A stretch of 64,000 nt of DNA from JACVRW01 sp963819635 (lineage in GTDB: Bacteria > Actinomycetota > Thermoleophilia > Solirubrobacterales > Thermoleophilaceae), in contig CAWFWX010000010.1 of NCBI GenBank assembly GCA_963819635.1, positions 15,566 to 79,565 of the forward strand, read 5' to 3'. Position numbers and translations under genes: made by a program. The notes under the pieces are model-generated. The model was not told the DNA's origin, did no database searches, and saw only the letters and a program-made list of their open reading frames with translations. This document shows, in pieces, positions 16,766-24,768 of the stretch (the stretch's first letter is position 1; every line of letters begins with the position of its first letter).

Positions 16766-17757
16766 CGACGGTCGGGGTCGTGGGCCTCGGCTACTGGGGC
16801 CCCAACCTCGCCCGCAACTTCGACAGGCTCCCCGGTGCGGAGCTCACCTGGCTCTGCGACTCAGACGAGGGGGCGCTCGAGCGCTGGGGCGCGGCGTTTC
16901 CCTCCGCGCAAACGACCACGCGGCTCGACGACCTCCTGAGCGACGACTCGCTCGACGCCGTGGTGGTGGCCACGCCGGTCCCTACGCACGCGGAGCTGGC
17001 GCTGCGCGTCATCGAGGCCGGCAAGCACTGCTTCGTCGAGAAGCCGCTCGCGCGCAGCGAGGAGGAGGCTGAGCGCGTGGTCGAGGCGGCCCGCGCGGCC
17101 GACCGGGTGCTGATGGTGGGGCACCTGCTCGAGTACCACCCCGGGGTCGCGAAGCTCGAGGAGCTGGTGCGCTCCGGCGAGCTCGGCGAGCTGCACTACA
17201 TCTACTCGAACCGGCTGAATCTCGGCAAGCATCGCGCGGACGAGAACGCGCTCTGGTCGCTGGGCGCCCACGACGTGTCCGTGATCCTGCGGCTCGCGGA
17301 CGAGGAGCCGTCCAGCCTGGAGGCGCAGGGCCAGAGCTACGTCAAGCCCGGTGTCGAGGACGTGGTGTTCGCGCTGATGCGCTTCGAGTCCGGCCTGATC
17401 GCCCACATGCACCTGTCCTGGCTCGACCCGCACAAGGAGCGCCGCTTCACCGTCGTCGGCTCGAAGCGGATGGCGACGTTCGACGACATGGCGATCGAGC
17501 GCAAGCTCACGGTCTACGACAAGGGCATCGACGAGGACTACTCGTCCTACGGCGAGTACATCGCCCGGTCCGGCGACGTGTTCTCGCCGCAGGTGTCGAA
17601 CGAGGAGCCGCTGCGAATCGAATGCCGGCACTTCATCGAGTGCGTCAGCGAGGGCAGGGAGCCGCGCACGGGCGGCGAGTCCGCGCTGCGGGTCGTGCGG
17701 GTGCTCGAGCGCCTTCAGCGCGATCTCACGAAGACTTCGCATGTCGCCAGAGGCTGA
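16762..17757 (+). CDS. Gfo/Idh/MocA-family NAD-dependent oxidoreductase (WbpB-like)
   Basis: 331 residues with the N-terminal Rossmann motif VGVVGLGYWGPNLARN, the EKPLA motif (VEKPLARSEEEA, catalytic Lys) and the substrate-domain SLGAHDVSVILRL with its conserved His/Asp. In the WbpA-B-E-D-I pathway the equivalent enzyme oxidises C3 of UDP-GlcNAc uronic acid. The order dehydrogenase, Gfo/Idh, acyltransferase seen here supports that role by context. GTG start overlaps the upstream TGA. Confidence 0.9.
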   Translation: MTTVGVVGLGYWGPNLARNFDRLPGAELTWLCDSDEGALERWGAAFPSAQTTTRLDDLLSDDSLDAVVVATPVPTHAELALRVIEAGKHCFVEKPLARSEEEAERVVEAARAADRVLMVGHLLEYHPGVAKLEELVRSGELGELHYIYSNRLNLGKHRADENALWSLGAHDVSVILRLADEEPSSLEAQGQSYVKPGVEDVVFALMRFESGLIAHMHLSWLDPHKERRFTVVGSKRMATFDDMAIERKLTVYDKGIDEDYSSYGEYIARSGDVFSPQVSNEEPLRIECRHFIECVSEGREPRTGGESALRVVRVLERLQRDLTKTSHVARG

Positions 17758-18436
17758 GCTCCGCCCCTCCGACCGCGCGCCCGGCCTCCTCCTCGGGGAG
17801 GGCGTCGAACTGCCCGACGACGTGGAGCTGGGCGGGAACGTCGTCGTGCACGCCGGAACGTCGGTTGGCGCCGGGGCGCGGCTTCAGGACGGCTGCGTGA
17901 TCGGCAAGCCAGTTGCCCTGGGCGCGAGGTCGAGCGCCGCGGCCGGCGAGCCGCCCGGTCCGGCGGCGGTCGGGGCCGGGACGACAGTCGGCGCCGGCGC
18001 CGTGATCGTGGCGGGCGCCCGCATCGGCGAGCGGTGCGTCGTGGCCGACCAGGCACACGTGCGTGAGCGGACCGAGATCGGGGACGAGTCGGTCGTGGGC
18101 AGGGGAGCGTCGGTTGAGAACGACGTGCGTGTGGGCGCGCGGGTGCGCATGCAGACCGGTGCCTACGTGACGGCTTGGTCGATCGTCGAGGACGACGTCT
18201 TCATCGCGCCCGGCGTGATCTTCACGAACGACCCGACGGCCGGGCGGCGCCCGGCGGACGTGGAGCTGCGCGGCCCAACGCTGCGGCGGGGCTGCCGCAT
18301 CGGCGCCGGAGCGGTGCTCCTGCCCGGCATCGAGGTCGGCGAGGATGCGTTCGTGGCGGCCGGCTCGGTGGTCACGCGGGACGTGCCGGCGGGAGCGCTC
18401 GTCATGGGCGTGCCGGCCAGGGTGGTGCCGTCGTGA
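17741..18436 (+). CDS. Left-handed beta-helix N-acyltransferase (WbpD-like)
   Basis: 231 residues with hexapeptide repeats (for example VGAGTTVGAGAVIVAGARIG and GVIFTND) forming a left-handed beta helix, the fold of trimeric acetyl-CoA transferases; the end GSVVTRDVPAGALVMGVPA is typical. A probable N-acetyltransferase for a 3-amino-sugar nucleotide. It overlaps the previous gene by 17 bases. An insert rich in Ala/Gly/Pro (residues ~65-80) interrupts the helix and is unusual compared with short WbpD proteins. Confidence 0.85.
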   Translation: MSPEAELRPSDRAPGLLLGEGVELPDDVELGGNVVVHAGTSVGAGARLQDGCVIGKPVALGARSSAAAGEPPGPAAVGAGTTVGAGAVIVAGARIGERCVVADQAHVRERTEIGDESVVGRGASVENDVRVGARVRMQTGAYVTAWSIVEDDVFIAPGVIFTNDPTAGRRPADVELRGPTLRRGCRIGAGAVLLPGIEVGEDAFVAAGSVVTRDVPAGALVMGVPARVVPS

Positions 18437-19095
18437 GGCGCCGTCGTCCGCTCGCGCCCGGCCGCGGCACGATGGCGCTCGGAGCGCTGGCGACGGCCGC
18501 CGTCGCCACCGTCGTCGTGACCGAGCTGCGGCGGGTCTGGAGGCGCGGCTCGCAGCCGGCCCTGCGGGACACGGACCACCCGATCCAGACGGCCGAGGAG
18601 GTCGTGGCCGAAACCGCGCGCGTTGCGCGCGCGGGCTACCGCGAGGTGTCGACGCGCGAGAACTCGATGTTCAACCTGCTCACCTCGTTCGCGGCCACCT
18701 TCATCCTCGTGCGCTCGGTGACCTACGGGCTCAGGCGGCGCCGGACGGTCGGGCCGTTCCGCAGCATGCGGGTTGGCCGGCGCCATATCCACCACTTCGT
18801 GCCCGGGATCGTGATCGCGTTCGTGGCGGGCGCCGCCGCGATCCTGAGCCGCGACGAGGACGTCGAGCCGCTCCTGGCGGTGCCGTTCGGCATCGGAATG
18901 GGGCTGACGCTCGACGAGTCCGCGCTGCTGCTCGAGCTCGACGACGTCTACTGGAGCCGCGAGGGCATTCTGAGCGTCCAGATCACGCTCACGGTGATGG
19001 CCATGCTCGGCGCGCTGGCGCTCGCCTTGCGGTTCCTGAGGCGCGGTGAGGAAGTCGTCCTCGAACCGGCCGGAGCGCCGGGCCAGCTGGTTTGA
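18433..19095 (+). CDS. Integral membrane protein of unknown function with an HIHHFVPG motif
   Basis: 220 residues, about five membrane helices. A central loop carries RRHIHHFVPGIVIAF, three clustered histidines at the membrane edge, followed later by LDESALLLELDDVYWSREG; this His/Asp/Glu arrangement looks like a metal or lipid-headgroup site and is conserved-looking, but I cannot name the family. GTG start overlapping the acyltransferase stop (GTGA) makes it the last member of the sugar-nucleotide chain, so a role in polymer or lipid transfer is possible. Confidence 0.7.
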   Translation: MRRRRPLAPGRGTMALGALATAAVATVVVTELRRVWRRGSQPALRDTDHPIQTAEEVVAETARVARAGYREVSTRENSMFNLLTSFAATFILVRSVTYGLRRRRTVGPFRSMRVGRRHIHHFVPGIVIAFVAGAAAILSRDEDVEPLLAVPFGIGMGLTLDESALLLELDDVYWSREGILSVQITLTVMAMLGALALALRFLRRGEEVVLEPAGAPGQLV

Positions 19096-19104
19096 TTCTG
19101 CGCC

Positions 19105-19743
19105 ATGGAGACGCCGCGGCAGCCTGATCAGCCCGGGCCGGAGCAGCCGCTCACCCCCGCCACCCGGCCACCGCCGCCCGCCGGGCCGCAGGCTCCGGCC
19201 TCGGCTGAGGTCCCGCCCGGAGGCTGGCAGCAGCCGATCGTCTCGCAGCAGCCCGCCTGGGTGGGGCAGCCGCTCGCCAGCTGGGGCAGCCGCGTCGCCG
19301 CCTGGTTCATCGACCTTCTCATCATCGCCATCCCGGCGACGATCATCTTCTGGACGCTGGTGGCCGGTGCGATCGGGCTCAGCGGGGACGACAGCAGCGC
19401 CGGCTTCTGGGCGCTCGTGGGCGGCGCGATCCTGTCCGTGCTGATCTTCGCCGTGATCGCGCTGATCTACGCCCCTACGACGATGGCGCGTCAGGGTCGC
19501 CACAACGGACAGACCTGGGGCAAGCAGCTGATCGACATCCGTGTCGTTCGTGACGCCGGCCAGCCGATGGACTTCTGGTGGGCGGCGCTGCGCGAGGTGG
19601 TCGTCAAGGGCCTCTTGGTCGGCTTCGCCTCCTCGATCATCCCGCTCATCCCATGGCTCCTGGACAACTGCTGGCCGTTATGGGACGACCAAAACCGCGC
19701 GCTGCACGACATGGTCGTGTCCACGCACGTGGTGCGGGCGTAG
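19105..19743 (+). CDS. RDD-family membrane protein
   Basis: 212 residues. A Pro/Gln-rich cytoplasmic N-terminus (residues 1-60) precedes the RDD domain: SRVAAWFIDLLIIAIPATII (with the R..D..D spacing), a second and third helix, and the conserved GKQLIDIRVVR after NGQTWG. RDD proteins are linked to ion exchange and osmotic tolerance in a few cases, otherwise unknown. It ends 4 bases from the convergent purA. Confidence 0.85.
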   Translation: METPRQPDQPGPEQPLTPATRPPPPAGPQAPASAEVPPGGWQQPIVSQQPAWVGQPLASWGSRVAAWFIDLLIIAIPATIIFWTLVAGAIGLSGDDSSAGFWALVGGAILSVLIFAVIALIYAPTTMARQGRHNGQTWGKQLIDIRVVRDAGQPMDFWWAALREVVVKGLLVGFASSIIPLIPWLLDNCWPLWDDQNRALHDMVVSTHVVRA

Positions 19744-19747
19744 GCGC

Positions 19748-21055
19748 TCAGGCGGCCGCAGGCCGCAGGCGCTCGGCGGCGCCGGTCCAGATCATCTGCT
19801 CACGGCCGGGGCCGACGCCGACCATGACGATCGGGATCCCGAGCGTCTCGGAGATGAAGTCGAGATAGGCCTGGGCATTGGACGGCAGCTCGTCCATAGA
19901 CCGGCAGGCGCGAATGTCCTCGTGCCAGCCGGGCAGCTCGATGAAGTCGCCGTGGACCCGGTGGACGATCGACTGGTGGTAGGGGAAGTCGTCGAAGGTC
20001 GCGCCCTCGGGACCGAGATAGCGGATGCCCACGTTGAGCGGGTCGATGCCGGTGAGCACGTCCAGCTTGGTCACGACGAGCCCGGTGAGGCCATTGATGC
20101 GGGTGGCGTACTTCAGCGCAACGAGGTCGAGCCAGCCGGTGCGCCGTGGCCGGCCGGTGGTCGTGCCGAACTCGCCGCCCGACTCGCGGATCTGCTCGCC
20201 GAGCGCGTCGTCGAGCTCGGTGGGGAAGGGACCCGCGCCCACGCGCGTGGTGTAGGCCTTCGCTATGCCCCAGACCTCGTCGAGTGCGCCGGGCCCGACG
20301 CCGGCGCCCGGGCCGGCCGCGCCCGCGACCGTGTTGGAGGAGGTCACGAACGGGTAGGTGCCGTGGTCGATGTCGAGGAGCGCGCCCTGGGCGCCCTCGA
20401 ACACGACGAGGCCGCCCTCGTCGAGCGTTCGCCAGGCGATCGGGGGCGTGTCGGCGATGAACGGCTCGAGCCGGTGGCCGTGGGTCCGGTACTCCTCGGT
20501 CATGGTGTGGAGGTCGAGCTCGGGGAGCTTGGCGTAGGGCCGCAGCATCAGCCGCTTGGGCTCCATCGCCGCGTAGATCTTCTTGCGCAGGATCCCCTCG
20601 TCGAGGAGGTCCTGCATCCGGATGCCGAGCCGCGCCGCCTTGTCGGCGTAGCAGGGGCCGATGCCGCGCCGGGTGGTGCCGATCTGGAGCTTCCCGAGCT
20701 TCGCCTCGCCCTCCTGGTCGAGGAGCTTGTGGTAGGGCATGATCAGGTGCGCGTTGGCCGAGACGCGCAGGCCGCTCAGGTCGATGCGCCGCCGCCGGAG
20801 CTCGTCGATCTCGGCCGTGAGGACCACCGGGTCGACCACCACGCCGTTCCCGATCGCGCACAGCTTCCCGGGATAGAGGATCCCCGACGGGATGAGATGG
20901 AACTTGAAGGTCTCGCCGTCGCGGACGATGGTGTGGCCCGCGTTGTTGCCGCCCTGGAAGCGGATCACGAGGTCGGCCTGCTCGGCGAGCAGGTCGACGA
21001 CCTTCCCCTTCCCCTCGTCGCCCCACTGGGCGCCGACGATGACCACTCCTGGCAT
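19748..21055 (-). CDS. purA: Adenylosuccinate synthetase
   Basis: Makes adenylosuccinate from IMP, aspartate and GTP. The 435 residues carry the N-terminal P-loop-like VIVGAQWGDEGKGKVVDLLA, the GGNNAGHTIV motif with catalytic His, and QGALLDIDHGTYPFVTSSNT, plus GRPRRTGWLDLVAL. Start ATG at 21055, with dnaB ending 28 bases upstream on the same strand; it is probably the last gene of the rpsF-to-purA run. Confidence 0.97.
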   Translation of the reverse strand: MPGVVIVGAQWGDEGKGKVVDLLAEQADLVIRFQGGNNAGHTIVRDGETFKFHLIPSGILYPGKLCAIGNGVVVDPVVLTAEIDELRRRRIDLSGLRVSANAHLIMPYHKLLDQEGEAKLGKLQIGTTRRGIGPCYADKAARLGIRMQDLLDEGILRKKIYAAMEPKRLMLRPYAKLPELDLHTMTEEYRTHGHRLEPFIADTPPIAWRTLDEGGLVVFEGAQGALLDIDHGTYPFVTSSNTVAGAAGPGAGVGPGALDEVWGIAKAYTTRVGAGPFPTELDDALGEQIRESGGEFGTTTGRPRRTGWLDLVALKYATRINGLTGLVVTKLDVLTGIDPLNVGIRYLGPEGATFDDFPYHQSIVHRVHGDFIELPGWHEDIRACRSMDELPSNAQAYLDFISETLGIPIVMVGVGPGREQMIWTGAAERLRPAAA

Positions 21056-21082
21056 GGCGAGACGAGTGTAGGCCGCGACCCT

Positions 21083-22486
21083 CTAGAAAGCGCTGTCGCC
21101 GTTCGCGGGCGGCATCGGCTCGGCGGCGCGGTCGCGGTAGAGGTTCGCGAACTTCGGATACTTCGGGAGGAACGTGAGCGCGACCTCCCCGATCGGCCCG
21201 TTCCGGTGCTTGGCGACGATCACGTCCGCCTCCCCGAGCCGCTCCGACTCCTTGTTGTAGTACTCGTCGCGGTAGATGAACATGACGACGTCGGCGTCCT
21301 GCTCGATGGAGCCCGATTCGCGAAGGTCCGACAGCATCGGGACGGGCGGGTTGCGGGACTCCACGGCGCGTGAGAGCTGGGAGACGGCGATCACGGGGAC
21401 GTCGAGCTCGCGGGCCAGGATCTTCAGGCCTCGGCTGATCTGGCCGATCTGCTCGACGCGGCTGCTCTCGGGGCGTCCTTCGGGACGCATCAGCTGCAGG
21501 TAGTCCACGACGACCAGACCGAGGCCGTGGCGGGCCGCCAGGCGGCGCGACTTCGCGCGCAGCTCGAGCACGCTCATGTCGCTCGAGTCGTCCACGTAGA
21601 TAGGGGCGCGGGCGAGCTTCTCCACGGCCTGGAGCACCTTGGGCCACTTCTCCGCCCGCACGCGGCCCTTGCGGAGATCGTCGCTCGACACGCGCGCCTG
21701 CGAGGCGAGGAAGCGGTGCGCCAGCTCGGTCTCGGACATCTCGAGCGAGAACAGCGCGACCGGGACGCCCGCCTCGACGGCCGCGTACTCCGCGATGTTC
21801 GTGGCGGCGGCGCTCTTTCCCATCGACGGCCGCGCGGCGAGCACGATCAGGTTGCCGGGCTGGAAGCCGCCCGTGAGCGAGTCCAGGTCGGTGAACCCGG
21901 AGGGGGTGCCCGTGAGCCCGACGTCCGTCTTCGAGAGCTCCTCGAGCTTGTCGATCTCGTCGTGGAGGATCGCCTCGAGCGAGCGCATCTCCGACGTGCC
22001 GCCGTCGTGGCCGATCTTGAAGAGGACCGCCTCGGCACGCTCGATCAGCTCGCGCGCGTCGCCGCGGTGACCCGCGACGTCGTCCTGGATCTCGCGCGTG
22101 GCCTTGAGGACGCTGCGGAGGAGCGAGTGCTCCTTGACGATGCGTGCGTAGTCGAGCACCGCGCCGACCGCCGGCACCACAGTCGGGAGCGAGTGGAGGT
22201 AGGCCTCGCCGCCGGCCTTCTCGAGCTCGCTGCCGCGGCGGAGCTCCTCGGCCACCGTGAGCGCGTCCACCGCCTCCGGGGTGGCCTTCTCCTTCAGCCG
22301 GATCATGGCCTGGAAGATCGCCCCGTGGCGAGGCCGGTAGAAGTCGTGGGGGCGGAGCCCCACCTCGAGCAGGACGCCGTCGAGCGCCTGCTCGGTCAGC
22401 AGGATGGCCCCGAGGACGGAGGCCTCTGCCTCCTCGTTGTGGGGCGGGACGCCGGCCGCCGCGGCGGGCGGGACGGCGACGGCCAC
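21083..22486 (-). CDS. dnaB: Replicative DNA helicase
   Basis: Hexameric 5'-3' helicase of the replisome. 467 residues: N-terminal DnaB domain (PPHNEEAEASVLGAILL), then the RecA-like domain with Walker A ARPSMGKSAAATN, Walker B VVVDYLQLM and the arginine-finger region AVSQLSRAVESR. No intein is present, although DnaB inteins are common in actinobacteria. The GTG start lies 1 base after the rplI stop, so translation is coupled to the ribosomal gene. Confidence 0.97.
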   Translation of the reverse strand: MAVAVPPAAAAGVPPHNEEAEASVLGAILLTEQALDGVLLEVGLRPHDFYRPRHGAIFQAMIRLKEKATPEAVDALTVAEELRRGSELEKAGGEAYLHSLPTVVPAVGAVLDYARIVKEHSLLRSVLKATREIQDDVAGHRGDARELIERAEAVLFKIGHDGGTSEMRSLEAILHDEIDKLEELSKTDVGLTGTPSGFTDLDSLTGGFQPGNLIVLAARPSMGKSAAATNIAEYAAVEAGVPVALFSLEMSETELAHRFLASQARVSSDDLRKGRVRAEKWPKVLQAVEKLARAPIYVDDSSDMSVLELRAKSRRLAARHGLGLVVVDYLQLMRPEGRPESSRVEQIGQISRGLKILARELDVPVIAVSQLSRAVESRNPPVPMLSDLRESGSIEQDADVVMFIYRDEYYNKESERLGEADVIVAKHRNGPIGEVALTFLPKYPKFANLYRDRAAEPMPPANGDSAF

Positions 22487-22487
22487 G

Positions 22488-22940
22488 CTAGGCGGTTGGG
22501 GTGACGATCGTCTTGATGTCGGCCGTCACTCCGTCGGAGACTTCGACGGAGACCATGTGAGTGCCCGTGGTCCTGATCGGCTCATCCAGCTGGACGCGGC
22601 GCTTGTCGAGCCGCACTCCGCGCGCCTGCCGGATCGCGTCCACGATCTCCTGGGAGGTGACCGAGCCGAACAGCCGGCCGTCGTCACCCGCCTGATGCGA
22701 GATCGTCAGGACGGTCTTCCGCAGAAGCGCCGCTGTCTCCTCCGCCTTGGCCGCGGCCTCGGCGACGGCCCGCTCGGCCGCGTCACGGCGCCGCTCGGCG
22801 TCCGCGATCGAGGCCGGCGTGGCCGGCTGCGCCAGCTTGCGCGGCACTAGGAAGTTGCGGAGGTAACCCGGGGAGACGTCGATGACGTCACCGCGCTCCC
22901 CGAGCGTGTCCACGTCCTTCAGGAGGATTGCCTGGGCCAT
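22488..22940 (-). CDS. rplI: 50S ribosomal protein bL9
   Basis: 150 residues with the L9 N-terminal signature (ILLKDVDTLGERGDVIDVSPGY), the long central helix (residues ~45-75) and the C-terminal domain (GRLFGSVTSQEI). Standard gene order rpsF-ssb-rpsR-rplI-dnaB is followed. Confidence 0.97.
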   Translation of the reverse strand: MAQAILLKDVDTLGERGDVIDVSPGYLRNFLVPRKLAQPATPASIADAERRRDAAERAVAEAAAKAEETAALLRKTVLTISHQAGDDGRLFGSVTSQEIVDAIRQARGVRLDKRRVQLDEPIRTTGTHMVSVEVSDGVTADIKTIVTPTA

Positions 22941-22952
22941 GTGTCCCGTCGC

Positions 22953-23234
22953 CTACCTGTCTGCGACGTACGGCAGGAGTCCCAGCTCACGCGCCCGCTT
23001 GACCGCGGTCGCGAGCTGGGACTGGTGACGGCGGCAGGCGCCGGTCACGCGCGACGAGCGGATCTTCCCCTTGTCGCTGATCGCGCGACGCAGCGCCGAG
23101 AGATCCTTGTAATCGACGACGTCGATCTTCTCCCGGCAGAACGGGCACGGCTTGAACCGCCCGCTGGGGGCGTTCTTGCCGCGCGGGCCTCGCTTGCGGT
23201 CCCGCGTCTGGGTTCCACCACGCTGCTTCGCCAC
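22953..23234 (-). CDS. rpsR: 30S ribosomal protein bS18
   Basis: 93 residues. It retains the zinc-binding cysteine set (CPFCREK and GACRRHQ), the so-called C+ form of S18, preceded by a basic N-terminal extension (MAKQRGGTQTRDRKRGPRGK). Located between ssb and rplI in the canonical operon, 12 bases before rplI. Confidence 0.97.
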   Translation of the reverse strand: MAKQRGGTQTRDRKRGPRGKNAPSGRFKPCPFCREKIDVVDYKDLSALRRAISDKGKIRSSRVTGACRRHQSQLATAVKRARELGLLPYVADR

Positions 23235-23264
23235 TTGTGCTCCTGCGTACTCGCTACTCGGGGA

Positions 23265-23723
23265 TCAGAACGGAATGTCGTCGTCCGTCGTTCCCCCGGC
23301 GGCCACCGGCGCCTGAGCGAAGTCCGCCGTGTCGGCGGGCACATCGCTCTGAGGCGTGAAACGGCCACCGTTCTCGCCGCCCTCGCGTGAGCCAAGGAAC
23401 TGAACGGAATCGGCAATGATATCGATCGCCTGCCGCTTCTGGCCGTTCTCCCCCTCCCACTCGCGCCACTCGAGGCGCCCGTCGACCGCCACCGGCCGTC
23501 CCTTGGAGAGGTACTGGGCGCAGTTCTCGCCCTGGGCGCCCCATACGGTGACGTCGAAGTAGTTCGGCTTGTCGACCCACTCGCCGGTCGACTGGTCCTT
23601 CCGTCGCGTGTTCACGGCCACCCGAAGGCTGCAGACCGCGGTGCCCCCGCCCGTGTGGCGGAGCTCCGGATCGCGCGTGAGGTTGCCCGTGATGATCACG
23701 CGGTTGATGTTGGTGGCTGCCAT
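23265..23723 (-). CDS. ssb: Single-stranded DNA-binding protein
   Basis: 152 residues: an N-terminal OB fold (NRVIITGNLTRDPELRHTGG, SLRVAVNTRRKDQSTGEW, VDGRLEWREWE) and an acidic C-terminal tip DDDIPF that recruits replication proteins. Flexible linker from residue ~110. It follows rpsF after a 140-base gap that shows no gene. Confidence 0.96.
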   Translation of the reverse strand: MAATNINRVIITGNLTRDPELRHTGGGTAVCSLRVAVNTRRKDQSTGEWVDKPNYFDVTVWGAQGENCAQYLSKGRPVAVDGRLEWREWEGENGQKRQAIDIIADSVQFLGSREGGENGGRFTPQSDVPADTADFAQAPVAAGGTTDDDIPF

Positions 23724-23863
23724 GAGGCTGCTTTCCTCCTGTCCTGCTCGAAGACGTCGATCGAGCCTACATACGGGTTCGGAGCGCTCGGCTGCCGGCG
23801 CCCAAGAAGTTGCCGAAAAGTGCGGGGTCTTTCGCGTGCAGGAGGCGCGAGCGGGCCCGACGG

Positions 23864-24328
23864 CTACTCGTCGTCGGCGGAGGGGACGGCGACCGGCTCG
23901 GTCTCGGCGGGCTGGCCGGCCTCGTCTTCGTCCGTCGGAGGCGCGTCCGCGGCCGCGCGGGCGGCGACCTTCGTGTCCTGGGCCTCGCGCTCCTCGCGCC
24001 GGCGCGGCGCCTGCTGGTCCGGCGGCGGCGGCGTGGGCTGCCCGGGCTTGACCTTGATGATCCGGAAGCGAAGGACGCCGTCGAGGATCCGCAGCCGCTG
24101 GTTGAGGCGGTCGAGCAGGGCGTTGTCGCCGTTGAACTGGTACAGCCGGTAATCGGCCTCGGGCCGGTGGTCGATCTCGTACGCCATCCGGCGCGTGCCC
24201 CAGTCATAGCTGCCGACGAGCTCGCCGCCCGAGTTGATCATCGACTCCGCCTCCGAGATCGCGGCGCTGCGCCGCTCCTCTGGAGCGGTCGGATCGATGA
24301 GCAACATGAGGTCGTAGAAGCCCGGCAT
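23864..24328 (-). CDS. rpsF: 30S ribosomal protein bS6
   Basis: The S6 fold begins MPGFYDLMLLIDPTAPEE at the ATG at 24328 (an in-frame GTG 12 bases upstream is an alternative). The core ends near residue 98; a further ~55 residues form an acidic Pro/Ala-rich tail (QPTPPPPDQQAPRRREE and onward), longer than in E. coli but seen in actinobacteria. First gene of the rpsF-ssb-rpsR-rplI-dnaB run; its promoter must lie in the 24.33-24.75 kb stretch. Confidence 0.93.
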   Translation of the reverse strand: MPGFYDLMLLIDPTAPEERRSAAISEAESMINSGGELVGSYDWGTRRMAYEIDHRPEADYRLYQFNGDNALLDRLNQRLRILDGVLRFRIIKVKPGQPTPPPPDQQAPRRREEREAQDTKVAARAAADAPPTDEDEAGQPAETEPVAVPSADDE

Positions 24329-24387
24329 GCGACGGGCCACGATAGCGAAAGCGGGGCGAACCGCAGCGAGGCCGCCCTTCACGGGCC

Positions 24388-24768
24388 GTGGGGAGGAGGC
24401 GGGTCAGGTGGAGGAACGTGGCGCGGCTGGCGTGCCTCCTGGCGGCCGGGGTGCTGATCGCGACGCACGGACGCGGGGAGCCGCCGCCGCGGCCGATCCA
24501 GCGGGAGCGCCCGGTTCCGGCGCCCCCCGCGGTGCAACGGCTCCCGCCGCTGCGTGACATTCCACGCCTGGTTTTGCCTCGGCCGCGTCAACGACGGGCA
24601 TTGAAGGGTGGAAATTCGGGCGGGAGAAGGGGGGCTCCTGGAGTTAGCCGTGTATTACGCGGCCAGAAGCAGGAACCCCCGGCCAAACGCCCGACCCGAC
24701 CCCCTTCACCGCCGCCCCCGCCGCCTCGACCAGCGTCGGGCGAGTTCACGCCAGATCCGGCGCCCTAG
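24388..24768 (+). CDS. Possible small secreted proline-rich protein
   Basis: An open frame of 126 codons starting GTG, with a basic N-terminus and a hydrophobic signal-like segment (NVARLACLLAAGVLIATHG) followed by a Pro/Arg-rich tail (PPSPPPPPPRPASG). It occupies the otherwise empty 417 bases between rpsF and the otsA-like gene on the opposite strand, where the rpsF promoter should also be. The signal-peptide profile is the only support; chance opening in GC-rich DNA is a real alternative. Confidence 0.3.
   Translation: MGRRRVRWRNVARLACLLAAGVLIATHGRGEPPPRPIQRERPVPAPPAVQRLPPLRDIPRLVLPRPRQRRALKGGNSGGRRGAPGVSRVLRGQKQEPPAKRPTRPPSPPPPPPRPASGEFTPDPAP

Noticed and set aside
21083..22486. Intein in dnaB
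   Set aside because: Length (467 residues) and unbroken Walker motifs leave no room for an insertion.
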